A stretch of 64,000 nt of DNA from JAZDCZ01 sp046757925 (GCA_046757925.1 JBHHZE010000003.1:50559-114558); one strand, 5' to 3'. Positions 31,769 to 41,207 are shown, counted from the stretch's first letter. The notes: generated from the sequence alone by a model not told the origin. Numbers and translations: made by a program.

Positions 31769-33535
31769 CTAGTAACCAACGGCTACGGCATCCGGGTCTC
31801 GGGGATCGGCCGCGCCCAACCGCTCTTGCGTTGCCGGGTCGATCATTATGCAGTTGGTGCGACCCTGCCGCCCGCCGACCCGAACCGAATGGCCCATTCC
31901 TTCCAGCAACTGCAATTGGTGGTCGTTGATCCCGTCAGCTTCCACGCGAATCTGATCGGGCAGCCATTGGTGGTGTATCCGGGAAGCGTTCACGGCATCC
32001 TGAATATCCATCTGGAAGTCCACTATGTTGAGGATCACCTGCAGAACACTGTTGATGATCGTTCGACCGCCCGGACTACCGACCACGGCAACTAACTTGC
32101 CGCTCCGCGCAACTATGCTGGGTGTCATGCTCGAAAGCATTCGCTTCTCGGGCGCAGCCAGGTTTGGCTCGGTGCCGATCAAGCCGGCGGTAGTCGTCAA
32201 GCCCGGCTTGGCATTGAAGTCGCCCATCTCGTTGTTGAGTAGGAACCCCGCTCCCGTAACGGCAATCTTCGACCCATAGCCCTGCTCCAATGTGTAGGTC
32301 ACCGACACGGCCATGCCGTCAGCATCGACGACAGAGTAATGCGTGGTCTGGGAGCTTTCGTAGGGGAGCTCGATATCAGACGGGTGTGAGGGCGTGGCCT
32401 CGGTTTCACTGATGCCATCTCTCAATTTGCTGGCATACTGCTTGTCGGTGAGACGATCTATGGGAACGCTTACGAAGTCAACGTCGCCCACCAAGCTTGC
32501 GCGATCACGGAAAGCCCTGCGCATGGCCTCCGTGAGATGGTGGATGTAGCCGGGACTGTTATGGCCCATGGATTTCAGGTCGTATCCTTCGAGGATGTTG
32601 AGCATCTCCACGAGCGCTACTCCGCCGCTACTGGGAGGTGGCATACTGATGATTTCATATCCCCGGTATGTGCCTATTATGGGGGTCCGTTCTTTGGCCT
32701 GATATCGCTCGAGATCCTCCTCGGTGATGATTCCGCCGCCACGTTGCATTTCGGCAACCAACAGGCGGGCGGTCTCACCTCCGTAGAAGCCGTCTCGGCC
32801 GTCGCGCGATATGCGTTCGAGTGTGCGCGCAAGATCGGGTTGTCGGAGGATATCCCCCGTTTTGTAGGGCTCGCCGTTGTTGGAAAACGACTCCACGCTT
32901 GCCGGATACGGCGCGAACCTGGGAAGTGCGGACCGCAGCGAACTGGCGAGTCCCGGCATGACGGTAAAGCCATCGCGTGCCAACCGAATGGCCGGCCTTA
33001 CGAGCTCCTCCCATTTTGACTTTCCGTACGCGGCGTGTGCCTTTACAAATCCCGCCACGGTGCCTGGTACGCCGACCGATAGGTAGCTGTCATGGTGTTG
33101 CGCGCGCGAGTACTCCCCATCCTTATCGAGAAACATCGTGGGATTGGATTGCAGGGGAGCCTTCTCACGAAAATCAAATGCTGTCGCTTTGCCATTGGGA
33201 AAGCGAATCACCATGAATCCGCCGCCACCGATATTTCCCGCCGAGGGGTGAGTCACGGCTAACGCGAAGCCAGTCGCCACCGCCGCGTCCACGGCGTTGC
33301 CACCCTGCCGGAGTACTTCGATTCCGGCCTTGCTTGCAAGCTCGGTGGCAGACACGACCATGCCATGTAACGAGCGCACCGCCGCACGGGAATCGAGCGG
33401 ATCTACTGTGAAAGATTGAGCCGGCTGAGTGAGAGGAACGCGCCCATCATTCGAGGCCAGTAGCAGTCCTGTCAATGGCAGCAGCGCAAAGACAGCGCGG
33501 CTATGCAATACGGTACGCCTCAGTCGATTGATCAT
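31769..33535 (-). CDS. ggt: Gamma-glutamyltransferase
   Basis: A 588-residue Ntn-hydrolase precursor exported by an N-terminal signal (FALLPLTGLLLAS). The large subunit has SATELASKAGIEVLRQGGNA and the substrate loop FDFREKAP. Autoprocessing occurs before the nucleophile Thr in SSQTTHYSVVDADG, and the small subunit has LLNNEMGDF and SPGGRTIINSV. It cleaves the gamma-glutamyl bond of glutathione and related peptides. ATG 33535 is preferred to a TTG at 33631, since the signal peptide begins there. A plug-like protein gene lies 78 nt upstream on the same strand. Confidence 0.93.
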   Translation of the reverse strand: MINRLRRTVLHSRAVFALLPLTGLLLASNDGRVPLTQPAQSFTVDPLDSRAAVRSLHGMVVSATELASKAGIEVLRQGGNAVDAAVATGFALAVTHPSAGNIGGGGFMVIRFPNGKATAFDFREKAPLQSNPTMFLDKDGEYSRAQHHDSYLSVGVPGTVAGFVKAHAAYGKSKWEELVRPAIRLARDGFTVMPGLASSLRSALPRFAPYPASVESFSNNGEPYKTGDILRQPDLARTLERISRDGRDGFYGGETARLLVAEMQRGGGIITEEDLERYQAKERTPIIGTYRGYEIISMPPPSSGGVALVEMLNILEGYDLKSMGHNSPGYIHHLTEAMRRAFRDRASLVGDVDFVSVPIDRLTDKQYASKLRDGISETEATPSHPSDIELPYESSQTTHYSVVDADGMAVSVTYTLEQGYGSKIAVTGAGFLLNNEMGDFNAKPGLTTTAGLIGTEPNLAAPEKRMLSSMTPSIVARSGKLVAVVGSPGGRTIINSVLQVILNIVDFQMDIQDAVNASRIHHQWLPDQIRVEADGINDHQLQLLEGMGHSVRVGGRQGRTNCIMIDPATQERLGAADPRDPDAVAVGY

Positions 33536-33612
33536 GAAAGGGTTCCAGTAGCGTGAGGATATTTGCAAATTAACGGCGACTCTCGCCAACGGTAAGGTAC
33601 GCAGAAACAGCG

Positions 33613-34047
33613 CTAGTATGGCACCACGCAACCGCTCGGCTTGTTGCCCTTAGACCCCCGAGTCCACACGATCAAGACGCCGTCCTTCACGCGATCGCGT
33701 TGGCCCCGCTGGAATTCCAGCGTCGCAGCGCGGCCCGGCTTGAACTCGACACACTCGATGTTATACGAATTGACGTACTGCGGCAGCGGACCATCAATCA
33801 CTCGGCCGTCAACGACGAAAAGTGGATTCCGCACGCCTCGCGCCCTGATTACCGTGACCAGGGCTTCCACTCCCCGCTCCCGATACCCGGCCACGTGCAA
33901 CGAGCGAGTGCTCTTAGTGCGTTTTTTTTGCATGATCTTGAGGCTGTCCACCTCGTCTTGGGCGAAGACACTTGTCGTGGCGATGCTCAGGCCGACGGCC
34001 ACTGCGATGGCGACCGCCAAGGACCTCGTGTGGTTAGTTGCTGGCAT
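33613..34047 (-). CDS. Small secreted protein resembling a stand-alone TonB-plug domain
   Basis: A 144-residue protein with signal peptide SLAVAIAVAVGLSIATTSVFAQ. The mature region reads VRNPLFVVDGRVIDGPLP, then YNIECVEFKPGRAATLEF, then KDGVLIVWTRGSKGN. This parallels the plug-domain pattern P-L-(Y/F)-V-(V/I)-D-G ... I-E-x-(I/V)-E-x-x-(K/P)-G ... G-V-(I/L)-(I/L)-(I/V)-x-T-x-(K/R)-G of TonB-dependent receptors, but no barrel follows. Function is unknown. ATG 34047 is used because the signal peptide begins there; an upstream in-frame start at 34086 is less likely. Confidence 0.65.
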   Translation of the reverse strand: MPATNHTRSLAVAIAVAVGLSIATTSVFAQDEVDSLKIMQKKRTKSTRSLHVAGYRERGVEALVTVIRARGVRNPLFVVDGRVIDGPLPQYVNSYNIECVEFKPGRAATLEFQRGQRDRVKDGVLIVWTRGSKGNKPSGCVVPY

Positions 34048-34188
34048 TTTGGGGACCCTCGGTGGAAGGCTGATATCACTGCTCACTCAAGCAAACACCT
34101 GAACACCGCCTACTGTTCCATATGTTGACATGCGAAGTCCGACGGCTAAATACTGTTTACGCGGGCCTAACTATAGGGAACTCAACAG

Positions 34189-34389
34189 ATGCCAGATTTC
34201 AACGGTGACGACAGGAGAGCGACAGAGCGACGCCAGGGCGATCGCAGGCGCCGCCAGGAGCGAGTAGGGCAACGCAGGGGTTCTAACGTGAACGTGGACG
34301 ACGATAGACGTAGCGGTGATGAGCGCCGCAAGGAAGATCGCCGGAAGGGGTGGAAGCGACGCAGTTCCGGCGATCGCAGGTCTACCTGA
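34189..34389 (+). CDS. Arg-rich DRR/ERR repeat small protein (hypothetical)
   Basis: A 66-residue ORF, about one third Arg, built from repeats of the form (D/E)RR-x3-6: GDDRRATERR, QGDRRRRQER, DDRRSGDERRKEDRR, SSGDRRST. An AGGGA ribosome-binding-like sequence lies before the ATG. Similar DRR/ERR tracts occur in small bacterial proteins and as tails of others. Nucleic-acid or acidic-polymer binding is a guess. The complementary strand is also open and Arg/Ser-rich, so the coding strand rests on the start signal and intergenic position. It ends 2 nt from the convergent M28 peptidase stop. Confidence 0.5.
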   Translation: MPDFNGDDRRATERRQGDRRRRQERVGQRRGSNVNVDDDRRSGDERRKEDRRKGWKRRSSGDRRST

Positions 34390-34390
34390 C

Positions 34391-35785
34391 CTACCTTCCG
34401 GGCCCTGGGGGAAAGCGCTCGGGCATGTCTGCTACCACGTAGGCCATTACGGCCATCACGGCGACGCTTAGAGCCATCTCGTGAGGGTCGAGTTTGTCTA
34501 TTGTGTCGGCGTCCGTGTGGTGGAACCAAAAATAGCGCGACCCGTCTACGCGCAGTCCCCCGACGGGGACTCCCGCTCTCTGCAGCGGGCCCACGTCCGC
34601 CCCGCCGCCGCCGCGAGTCACGCTCGCGTCTATCGGAGCAAGCAGGGCTCCAATGTCCCGGGCCATCGCGAATGCCTCATCCGTGCCGCTGAAGCCAATT
34701 CCTGACGGCTTGAATACACCTCCGTCGGACTCCATTGCGAACACATGGCGATCCAACTCGTCGGAGTGCGCATCCCGATAGCCTTCGGCTCCCCGCGACC
34801 CGTTTTCCTCGTTGGTCCATGCTACGACGCGCACGGTGCGGCGGGGCCGCAAGCCCAGACGCTTGATTAGCCGGACAGCTTCCCAGGCTGCCACAACGCC
34901 ACCACCGTCGTCCATCGCGCCCTGGCCCACATCCCATGAGTCTATGTGCCCGCCCAGTACAACGATCTCCTCTGGATTCTGAGAGCCCGTGATCTCGCCG
35001 ATCGCGTTTCGCGATGGTACGTCCGGCAGCGTCTGAGCCTCCATCTGGAGCCGAACGATTACCCTTTCGCCCCGGTCCTGCATCCTCTGCAGCATTGCAG
35101 CATCTTCGGGCGTGATCGCCGCATGCGGGATCTTTCGTGTGTTCTCATCGTACCGCATGACTCCGGTGTGAGGAGTCTGAATCGAGTATGGCGTCACGGA
35201 ACGGATCAGGCTCGCCACCGCGCCCACTTTGGCAGCTGCACTCGCACCGCCGACGCGGTAGCGCACCGTCCGGCCGTATCCCACAAACGGAGCGTTGAAC
35301 AGCACGATCTTCCCCGCGGCCTCGTCAGCACGTTGCTCGAGTTCTTCGAAACTACGGACGACCAGGACTTCCGCCGTGATGCCCTGGGGTGGAGTGGCAA
35401 TACTTCCGCCCAGACCCAGCATGGGGAGTCGTCGGTATCTCGGTTCGATCAATATCGCCGACTCACGGCCCCTGACCCATCGGGGCACCATCACTTCCTC
35501 GCCGTGTACGTTCGCGAGCCCGTCCTTACGCATCTCATCCAGCATCCAATCGATGGCCCTTTCCAGGTTCTCCGATCCGCTCAGACGGTTGCCGAAGCGA
35601 TCCACCATCACTGATAGCCGCTCGTATGCAGCGCTGTCGCCGAGCGCGGCCTCGATGATCTCGTTAGCGGTCTTGCGGTATCGATCTGCGATCCCGGATT
35701 GTGCGTGCAGTTTCGTCACGAGTGGTGCGCCACTCGTGACGAGGAGCGCCAGGCTGGCAACCAGCAAACGCGGTGTCGGTTTCAT
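34391..35785 (-). CDS. Secreted M28-family zinc peptidase
   Basis: A 464-residue exported aminopeptidase-type enzyme. Signal peptide LVASLALLVTSGAPLVTKLHAQ is followed by a propeptide/PA-like insertion (~120-215) and the M28 catalytic domain. Zinc ligands and catalytic acid are visible: GGHIDSWDVGQG (His, Asp), AMDDGGGVV (bridging Asp), WTNEENGSRGA (catalytic Glu-Glu), MESDGG (Asp/Glu ligand) and FWFHHTDADT (last His). It is related to plasma glutamate carboxypeptidase-like M28 members. It probably degrades extracellular peptides. Monocistronic by spacing. Confidence 0.9.
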   Translation of the reverse strand: MKPTPRLLVASLALLVTSGAPLVTKLHAQSGIADRYRKTANEIIEAALGDSAAYERLSVMVDRFGNRLSGSENLERAIDWMLDEMRKDGLANVHGEEVMVPRWVRGRESAILIEPRYRRLPMLGLGGSIATPPQGITAEVLVVRSFEELEQRADEAAGKIVLFNAPFVGYGRTVRYRVGGASAAAKVGAVASLIRSVTPYSIQTPHTGVMRYDENTRKIPHAAITPEDAAMLQRMQDRGERVIVRLQMEAQTLPDVPSRNAIGEITGSQNPEEIVVLGGHIDSWDVGQGAMDDGGGVVAAWEAVRLIKRLGLRPRRTVRVVAWTNEENGSRGAEGYRDAHSDELDRHVFAMESDGGVFKPSGIGFSGTDEAFAMARDIGALLAPIDASVTRGGGGADVGPLQRAGVPVGGLRVDGSRYFWFHHTDADTIDKLDPHEMALSVAVMAVMAYVVADMPERFPPGPGR

Positions 35786-35863
35786 TCGATCCTTCTAGAG
35801 CGTGTTCTGGATTGTCTTAGAGAATGCTTTTTTCAGTTCGCATGAACCGGTTCGAACGCCGAG

Positions 35864-36268
35864 TCACGGAGACCCGGAAGCCTGAGGTATTGCACCGCGA
35901 TCCCTCACTTGGGAGAGGACCCTTTCCATGAAATCAACCCGTTCGTCGAGCTCTCCCAACTCGGTGCGGAGTGTCTCCAACTCGTCCAGTAGCATGTCCA
36001 TTCGCTCGCCGCTGATTCGCCGACGCGCGTCTACAGGGCCCTCTGCCCAATTGACGATGCGCCTGCCGTCGACGTCCCGAAAGCTGCCAGTCAACACTAG
36101 GATCCAGTCGTATAGCCACCAAATTCCCATGCCTCCGGCAGTGAGAAGTTGAAGAATCCCGGTGCCGATTTTGCCGGCGTAGAAGCGGTGCCCCCCGAAC
36201 ATGCCGGTTACAGTGACTAAGGCGATGGCGACCGCGCGTGACCGGTCCGATATCTCCGGTTCATTCAT
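35864..36268 (-). CDS. TM2-domain membrane protein
   Basis: A 134-residue protein with a TM2 domain of two helices joined by a short turn: ALVTVTGMFGGHRFYAGKIGTG, then LLTAGGMGIWWLYDWILVL (segments ~14-34 and ~38-58), with the characteristic G-x-H-R-F-Y and W-x-x-D. A C-terminal ~60-residue coiled-coil-like region (DMLLDELETLRTELGELDE) follows. Function of TM2 proteins in bacteria is unknown. Its ATG overlaps the stop of the next gene of the unit (DUF3810) by 4 nt, so the two are translated in sequence. Confidence 0.85.
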   Translation of the reverse strand: MNEPEISDRSRAVAIALVTVTGMFGGHRFYAGKIGTGILQLLTAGGMGIWWLYDWILVLTGSFRDVDGRRIVNWAEGPVDARRRISGERMDMLLDELETLRTELGELDERVDFMERVLSQVRDRGAIPQASGSP

Positions 36269-37488
36269 TCTGACCTCAGTGGAATATCACTGCCAGAAGA
36301 ATAGGGTTTTTCCGGTTGAGCGGAAGCCTGGTCTGCGGGGACCAACCTACCGCCGCGCGTGCGGGCGTAGGCGATGAACAGAAGCGCACTGCGTGAATAG
36401 TTTTTCACGCCACCCGCTACCCGGTTGCTCCGGAGGTACGCATCGTTCACCCTCGTCCCGATCTCAGTGCCCCGGCCGCGGAAACTTTCCCAATACTCCT
36501 GCGAGGCGTCCACATCCCTCCTAATGCCGGGCAGCATCATGGACACGAGTTGGCGCCACTGGTCTCTGTCCGTGCGACGAAGTCCGCTCATCAGCTGTAG
36601 TTGTGCAAAGAGATAGGCTGAGTAGCGGGCATATGGATCTTTGGCGTTGGCGCACGAGATGTAGCCCCAAAAGTTGGCTTCGGCTTCACGTGCGGTGCCT
36701 CTCTGGTGTGCCATTTCATGGGCCAGCATCTTGGGAACGTCCATGGCGGGGATCCCACTCCGAAGATTTGCCTCTGCCGTAAAGGGGAAGTAGAAACCTG
36801 CCACTCCGATCCATTCGTACCAATGGGTGAATAGGGGTGTCTTCGGTGGTCCGTATTCCTTGGAGGGCGCGGGGAGACCCAACTCGCGTCGGCCCTTCTC
36901 CCAACCTCGTTCCAGAGATACCGCGAGCGCTCGGCGACCCATGGGGAGCTCTGTTGGGTGCCCCGCATCCGTGGTTCCATGGATCTCGAGGTACGCGGAG
37001 TTGCTGGCCTCGGTGAGCTGCGTGATCAGTGCGGCCAGCTCTGTCACCGATGCGTCATCTACAGTCGTCCAGCCGAGTCGCTCCTGCAGCGGCGGTCGCG
37101 AATAGTTGAATCCCCAGAGTACGTAGAACAGTGCGACCAACGCCCCCGCGTCCTGTCCCAACCGCAGAACTCCGGCAGCCGCGGCATTCCTCCACCGGCG
37201 CGAGCCGCGTATGACATCTCTCAGCGCCGGAACCGCTCTGACTGCCTGACTGGCGATCACCCCGAGCACGACCGGCTCCGCGAGCGAGATGGGAACGAAC
37301 CCGGTCGCCAGAGACAACCGGCGTGCCAGGAACGGCCCCAGCCACTTGCCGTAGGTAACTTCCGTGACACCGGGGATCCAGGCGGCAACGATCGAGACCA
37401 GGTAACAGACCAGACCGAAGGCAAGAAAACCGAGGCGCCGTCGGATTCTGAGTGGTCGATCTTGTGGAAAACCCAGGACTTTATTCAT
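36265..37488 (-). CDS. DUF3810 membrane protein with HExxH metal motif
   Basis: A 407-residue protein. Three N-terminal TM helices (~12-140) precede a large domain with LWGFNYSRPPLQERLGW, KTPLFTHWYEWIGVAGFYFPFT and the metalloprotease-like PKMLAHEMAHQRGTAREAEANF. This is the DUF3810 family, whose HEMAH-x-x-G motif predicts zinc-dependent peptidase activity that is not biochemically established. Start ATG 37488 is chosen over 37512 because it matches the usual short N terminus. The upstream 107 nt separate it divergently from the SRAP gene. Confidence 0.82.
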   Translation of the reverse strand: MNKVLGFPQDRPLRIRRRLGFLAFGLVCYLVSIVAAWIPGVTEVTYGKWLGPFLARRLSLATGFVPISLAEPVVLGVIASQAVRAVPALRDVIRGSRRWRNAAAAGVLRLGQDAGALVALFYVLWGFNYSRPPLQERLGWTTVDDASVTELAALITQLTEASNSAYLEIHGTTDAGHPTELPMGRRALAVSLERGWEKGRRELGLPAPSKEYGPPKTPLFTHWYEWIGVAGFYFPFTAEANLRSGIPAMDVPKMLAHEMAHQRGTAREAEANFWGYISCANAKDPYARYSAYLFAQLQLMSGLRRTDRDQWRQLVSMMLPGIRRDVDASQEYWESFRGRGTEIGTRVNDAYLRSNRVAGGVKNYSRSALLFIAYARTRGGRLVPADQASAQPEKPYSSGSDIPLRSE

Positions 37489-37595
37489 AGATATTGCTGG
37501 TTCTGGCGGCAAATGCCCGCACGGACTCGACGAAGTGTCAGTAAATTGTTACCGGAGCTTAACGGTTCTCAAGATTTAGGTACAGGTGACCATTC

Positions 37596-38288
37596 ATGTG
37601 TGGGCGGTACACTCTATTTGCATTGCCCGAAGAACTCGCTCGAACGTTCCACCTTTCCTTGGAAGACGTTCGGCGGGTTTTCGACTGCGGTCCGCGTTAC
37701 AATATCGCTCCCACCGACACCGTGGCGGCGGTCAGGGCGGAGGGTGATCTCCTACGGCAGCCGATCAAGCTGAAATGGGGGCTCATTCCACATTGGGCCG
37801 GTGATACCGGCTTTGGCGCCCGCACGATCAACGCACGGGCGGAGACCGCAATGAACAAGCCGACTTTCCGGAATTCGTTCAGGGAACGCCGCTGCCTGAT
37901 TCTGGCGGACGGATTCTACGAGTGGCAGAGTGTGGGCGGGAGAAAGCAAGCCTATCACATCCGCCTGAAAGGTGGACCGGTGTTTGCATTCGCTGGCCTG
38001 TGGGATCGCTGGGAGGGCGAAGGGGAGATCGTCGAATCCTGCGCGATCGTCACGACTCAGCCGAACGCACTGCTCCGTCCGATCCACGATCGTATGCCCG
38101 CGATATTGAACGTAGAGTGCCACGACGATTGGCTGAATCCCGGAATCCAAGACGTGGCACGGTTGTCGGAGATGTTGGGGCCATTTCCCGCAGAGGAGAT
38201 GGAAGCGTTCCCCGTGAGCAGGCTCGTCAACAAACCGGCGAACGATGTGCCCGAGTGTATTGAACCGATCGGAAGGGCGGATGATTGA
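37596..38288 (+). CDS. SRAP/HMCES-family abasic-site protein (YedK-like)
   Basis: A 230-residue SOS-response-associated peptidase domain protein. Met1 is followed by the catalytic Cys2 (MCGRYTLF) that forms a thiazolidine crosslink with abasic sites in single-stranded DNA. Other landmarks are GPRYNIAPTD (Asn), KWGLIPHWAGD, NARAETAMNKPTFR (Glu), GFYEWQ and IHDRMPAIL (His). All family residues are present at normal length. Its 3' end overlaps the cardiolipin synthase ATG by 8 nt, so expression is linked. No LexA-type box was recognised in the 83-nt upstream region. Confidence 0.93.
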   Translation: MCGRYTLFALPEELARTFHLSLEDVRRVFDCGPRYNIAPTDTVAAVRAEGDLLRQPIKLKWGLIPHWAGDTGFGARTINARAETAMNKPTFRNSFRERRCLILADGFYEWQSVGGRKQAYHIRLKGGPVFAFAGLWDRWEGEGEIVESCAIVTTQPNALLRPIHDRMPAILNVECHDDWLNPGIQDVARLSEMLGPFPAEEMEAFPVSRLVNKPANDVPECIEPIGRADD

Positions 38289-39729
38289 TGTAGCGTCGCT
38301 GCGATCCTTGATCATCGGGACGCTTACGGTGGTATTGGCCCTCGTCATGTCCAGTCACGTCGTTCTGCACAAACGCGATCCCCGTGCGGCCGTAAGCTGG
38401 GTCGGCTTGATATGGCTGGTACCGATTCTGGGTTCTGTCTTGTACGTGCTGTTCGGGATCAACCGGATCCGGCGTCGGGCGGAGGCCCTGCGGCTCATGG
38501 GAACCGGCTGGAATGGGTTCGAGACCGACTCTTCCAGTGAGTGGCGTGTTGTCACGAACAAGTTGTCGGGGGACGGAGGCCACCTGGCGGGGCTCGCCAG
38601 GATGGTCGGGCGCGTGGCTCACAGGCAGCTCATGCCGGGCAATCGGATCGAGCCGCTCGTGAACGGAGACGAGGCTTATCCCGCCATGTTAGGGGCAATC
38701 GATGCAGCCGAGTGCACGATCTGTTTGAGCACCTACATCTTCGATCACGACGAAGTAGGAGAGTGCTTTGCGGAAGCCCTCGGCCGGGCTGTCGAGAGGG
38801 GGGTTGCCGTGCGGGTGCTCATCGATGCCTTCGGGTCACGATATTCCTGGCCATCTATGGTGAGTGCCCTGCAAAAAAGGAATGTTCCCGTAGCACGTTT
38901 CATGGAGGCTGTCGTGCCATGGCGCATCCCGTTTCTCAATCTCCGAACGCATCGAAAGATTTTGGTGGTGGACGGACGACTGGGCTATACGGGGGGAATG
39001 AATATCCGTGCCGGGCATGTCCTCAAAGACTCTCCTCGACGCCCGGTCCAGGATCTCCATTTCTCAGTGGAGGGCCCCGTAGTGGAGCAGTTGGCACAGG
39101 CGTTCGCGGAAGATTGGGCGTTTAGCACCAAAGAGGTCCTGTCAGGGCCCAACTGGTTCCCTGGAGTGGTTGAGGTAGGACCGGTTCTCGCCCGCGGAAT
39201 CGTAGATGGTCCGGATGAAGATTTCGACAGGCTGCACCTCACCCTGCTGGCCGCCGTGGCGACCGCGCAGCGCCGCGTGTGTGTGATCACGCCATATTTC
39301 CTACCGGATCGCGAGCTGATCAGCGCACTCAACGTCGCCTCGATGCGGGGGGTGTCAGTTACCATAGTGCTTCCCTCCGTGAACAACCAGCCGTTGGTGA
39401 AGTGGGCTTCCACGGCGCACCTGTGGCGCTTGCTGGAGCGTGGATGTCGCGTCTTTGTCACCCCGCCTCCGTTTGATCACACTAAGCTCATGATCGTCGA
39501 TGGAGCGTGGACACTCCTGGGATCGGCTAACTGGGACGACCGCAGCCTGCGTCTCAACTTCGAGTTCAACCTCGAGTGCTACGACGCGGAACTGGCCGAA
39601 CGTCTCGATCGCTTTGTCACAATCAAGCTGAGCGACGCCCGGGAGATCACGAAGGCGGACGTGGACGCTCGCACGCTTCCGGTTAGACTGCGTGACGGCG
39701 CTGCGCGGCTGTTGAGTCCATATCTCTAA
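38281..39729 (+). CDS. cls: Cardiolipin synthase (PLD superfamily)
   Basis: A 482-residue membrane enzyme joining two phosphatidylglycerols into cardiolipin. Two N-terminal TM helices (IIGTLTVVLALVMSSHVVL; AVSWVGLIWLVPILGSVLY) are followed by two PLD domains, each with an HKD motif: HRKILVVDGRLGYTGGMN and HTKLMIVDGAWTLLGSAN. ATG 38281 overlaps the end of the SRAP gene; a longer in-frame ATG at 38245 lies within that gene and lacks rationale. Downstream the LVIVD lipoprotein starts after 20 nt. Confidence 0.92.
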   Translation: MIDVASLRSLIIGTLTVVLALVMSSHVVLHKRDPRAAVSWVGLIWLVPILGSVLYVLFGINRIRRRAEALRLMGTGWNGFETDSSSEWRVVTNKLSGDGGHLAGLARMVGRVAHRQLMPGNRIEPLVNGDEAYPAMLGAIDAAECTICLSTYIFDHDEVGECFAEALGRAVERGVAVRVLIDAFGSRYSWPSMVSALQKRNVPVARFMEAVVPWRIPFLNLRTHRKILVVDGRLGYTGGMNIRAGHVLKDSPRRPVQDLHFSVEGPVVEQLAQAFAEDWAFSTKEVLSGPNWFPGVVEVGPVLARGIVDGPDEDFDRLHLTLLAAVATAQRRVCVITPYFLPDRELISALNVASMRGVSVTIVLPSVNNQPLVKWASTAHLWRLLERGCRVFVTPPPFDHTKLMIVDGAWTLLGSANWDDRSLRLNFEFNLECYDAELAERLDRFVTIKLSDAREITKADVDARTLPVRLRDGAARLLSPYL

Positions 39730-39749
39730 GATCGACTGCCGGAACATGG

Positions 39750-41207
39750 GTGCTAACCAGGGGTTCAAGAACTGTGCATAGATTCAGTGTGCGGGCTTCA
39801 AGTTCGCTTTGCCTGGCGGTCTCGTTGATCGCCGTCTTAGCATGCGGTGACAACGCTACTACGCCACCGCCGGGATCGACTGTCAATGGCCGCGTGATTA
39901 TTACGGGTCCCACGGCGATAGTTCAAGGCGACGTCGTGCAATTCCAGGCCGAGGTACAGGACGATCGGGGTAACGTGGTTCCGTCAGCGCAGATGATGTG
40001 GTCGCTGGAACCCACCACCGCCGGCCTTGTCTCCCAGACGGGCAAATTCGTTGGTTACCGACCGGGCTCGGCTAGAGTCGTGGTTGCAGCTGACGGCGCA
40101 TCTTCGGCGGCCAACATAGAGATAGGTGCCAGGGGTCTGAATCCGGGTGCCCTTCAGCTGCTGGGCCGCGGCAGCGTCACGGACCGCTTTACTTCGGACA
40201 TCTGGGTTCACGGGAACTACGCGTACACAGGAACCTGGAGCACACGATCCGCCAACGGCGTACCCCGCTCGGGCAATCTGCTCTACGTGTGGGATGTGAG
40301 CAACGCTGCACAGCCGAGCCGCACGGATTCGATTGCGGTAGATGCCAGAACCGTCAACGATGTGAAGGTGCGTGCTGACGGCTTGATAGGTGTAATCACC
40401 CATGAGGGGTCGAGCGATGGCACGAACGGGATCACCCTATTGGACTTGACTGACCCGGCTCACCCAACTGTCCTCAGTCGATTCACCAGTTCGCTCGAAT
40501 TCGGGGTCCACAACGCATGGATCGACGGGAATTATGTATACGCTGTGGCGGATGGATCTGCGGGCGGACTGAGAGTCGTTGATATAACCGATCCGCTCAA
40601 CCCCGATCTGGTAGCGCAGTTCTTTGGTGGTGCCAGTTTCCTGCACGACGTATATGTGCGCGATGGACTGGCCGTGCTGTCGCACTGGGATGCAGGGCTG
40701 ATAATCCTCGATGTCGGTAGCGGAATTGCGGGTGGGGCGCCGGCAAACCCGGTCGAGGTTTCCAGGGTGGCTACGGCGGGTGGGCAGACACACAACACCT
40801 GGTATTGGCCCGCGGGGGGCTACATTTTCGTCGGTGAGGAGGACTTTCAGACGCCCGGGATGATGCACGTTGTCGATGTTTCGGACCTTCGCAACCCGAG
40901 GGAGGTTGCCAGTTTCGCGGTGGCGGATCATCCCCCGCACAACTTCTGGCTCGACGAAGCCAAGGCTATCCTCTACATGGCCTGGTACGAAAACGGCCTC
41001 CGTGCACTCGACGTATCCGGAGTATTGTTTGGGCGATTGGATCTGCAGGGCCGCCAGATTACGGCTGGCATCTACGGCACAGGGAATGGAGGCTGTGTGT
41101 CGGCCGCGGGTGCACCCACATGCACGTGGGCTCCCCAGCTTCACAACGGATTAGTATTTGTCTCGGACATGAACAGCGGACTCTGGATCTTCCAGCCGAG
41201 CTTCTAG
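39750..41207 (+). CDS. LVIVD-repeat lipoprotein with Ig-like domain
   Basis: A 485-residue surface lipoprotein. Signal with lipobox SLIAVLACGD; a BIG2-like Ig domain (~45-125); then a seven-bladed-propeller-like series of LVIVD repeats recognisable as LLYVWDVSNAAQPS, GITLLDLTDPAHPTVLS, GLRVVDITDPLNPDLVA, MMHVVDVSDLRNPREVA and ENGLRALDVS. LVIVD proteins are extracellular and probably bind partners or carbohydrates; no enzyme activity is known. A second possible start is GTG 39774, which would shorten the n-region. Terminal SDMNSGLWIFQPSF is typical of the family. Confidence 0.85.
   Translation: MLTRGSRTVHRFSVRASSSLCLAVSLIAVLACGDNATTPPPGSTVNGRVIITGPTAIVQGDVVQFQAEVQDDRGNVVPSAQMMWSLEPTTAGLVSQTGKFVGYRPGSARVVVAADGASSAANIEIGARGLNPGALQLLGRGSVTDRFTSDIWVHGNYAYTGTWSTRSANGVPRSGNLLYVWDVSNAAQPSRTDSIAVDARTVNDVKVRADGLIGVITHEGSSDGTNGITLLDLTDPAHPTVLSRFTSSLEFGVHNAWIDGNYVYAVADGSAGGLRVVDITDPLNPDLVAQFFGGASFLHDVYVRDGLAVLSHWDAGLIILDVGSGIAGGAPANPVEVSRVATAGGQTHNTWYWPAGGYIFVGEEDFQTPGMMHVVDVSDLRNPREVASFAVADHPPHNFWLDEAKAILYMAWYENGLRALDVSGVLFGRLDLQGRQITAGIYGTGNGGCVSAAGAPTCTWAPQLHNGLVFVSDMNSGLWIFQPSF

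Noticed and set aside
34182..34529. A minus-strand frame opposite the Arg-rich ORF
   Set aside because: It overlaps the M28 peptidase end out of frame and lacks a plausible start; the plus-strand ORF has the ribosome-binding site.
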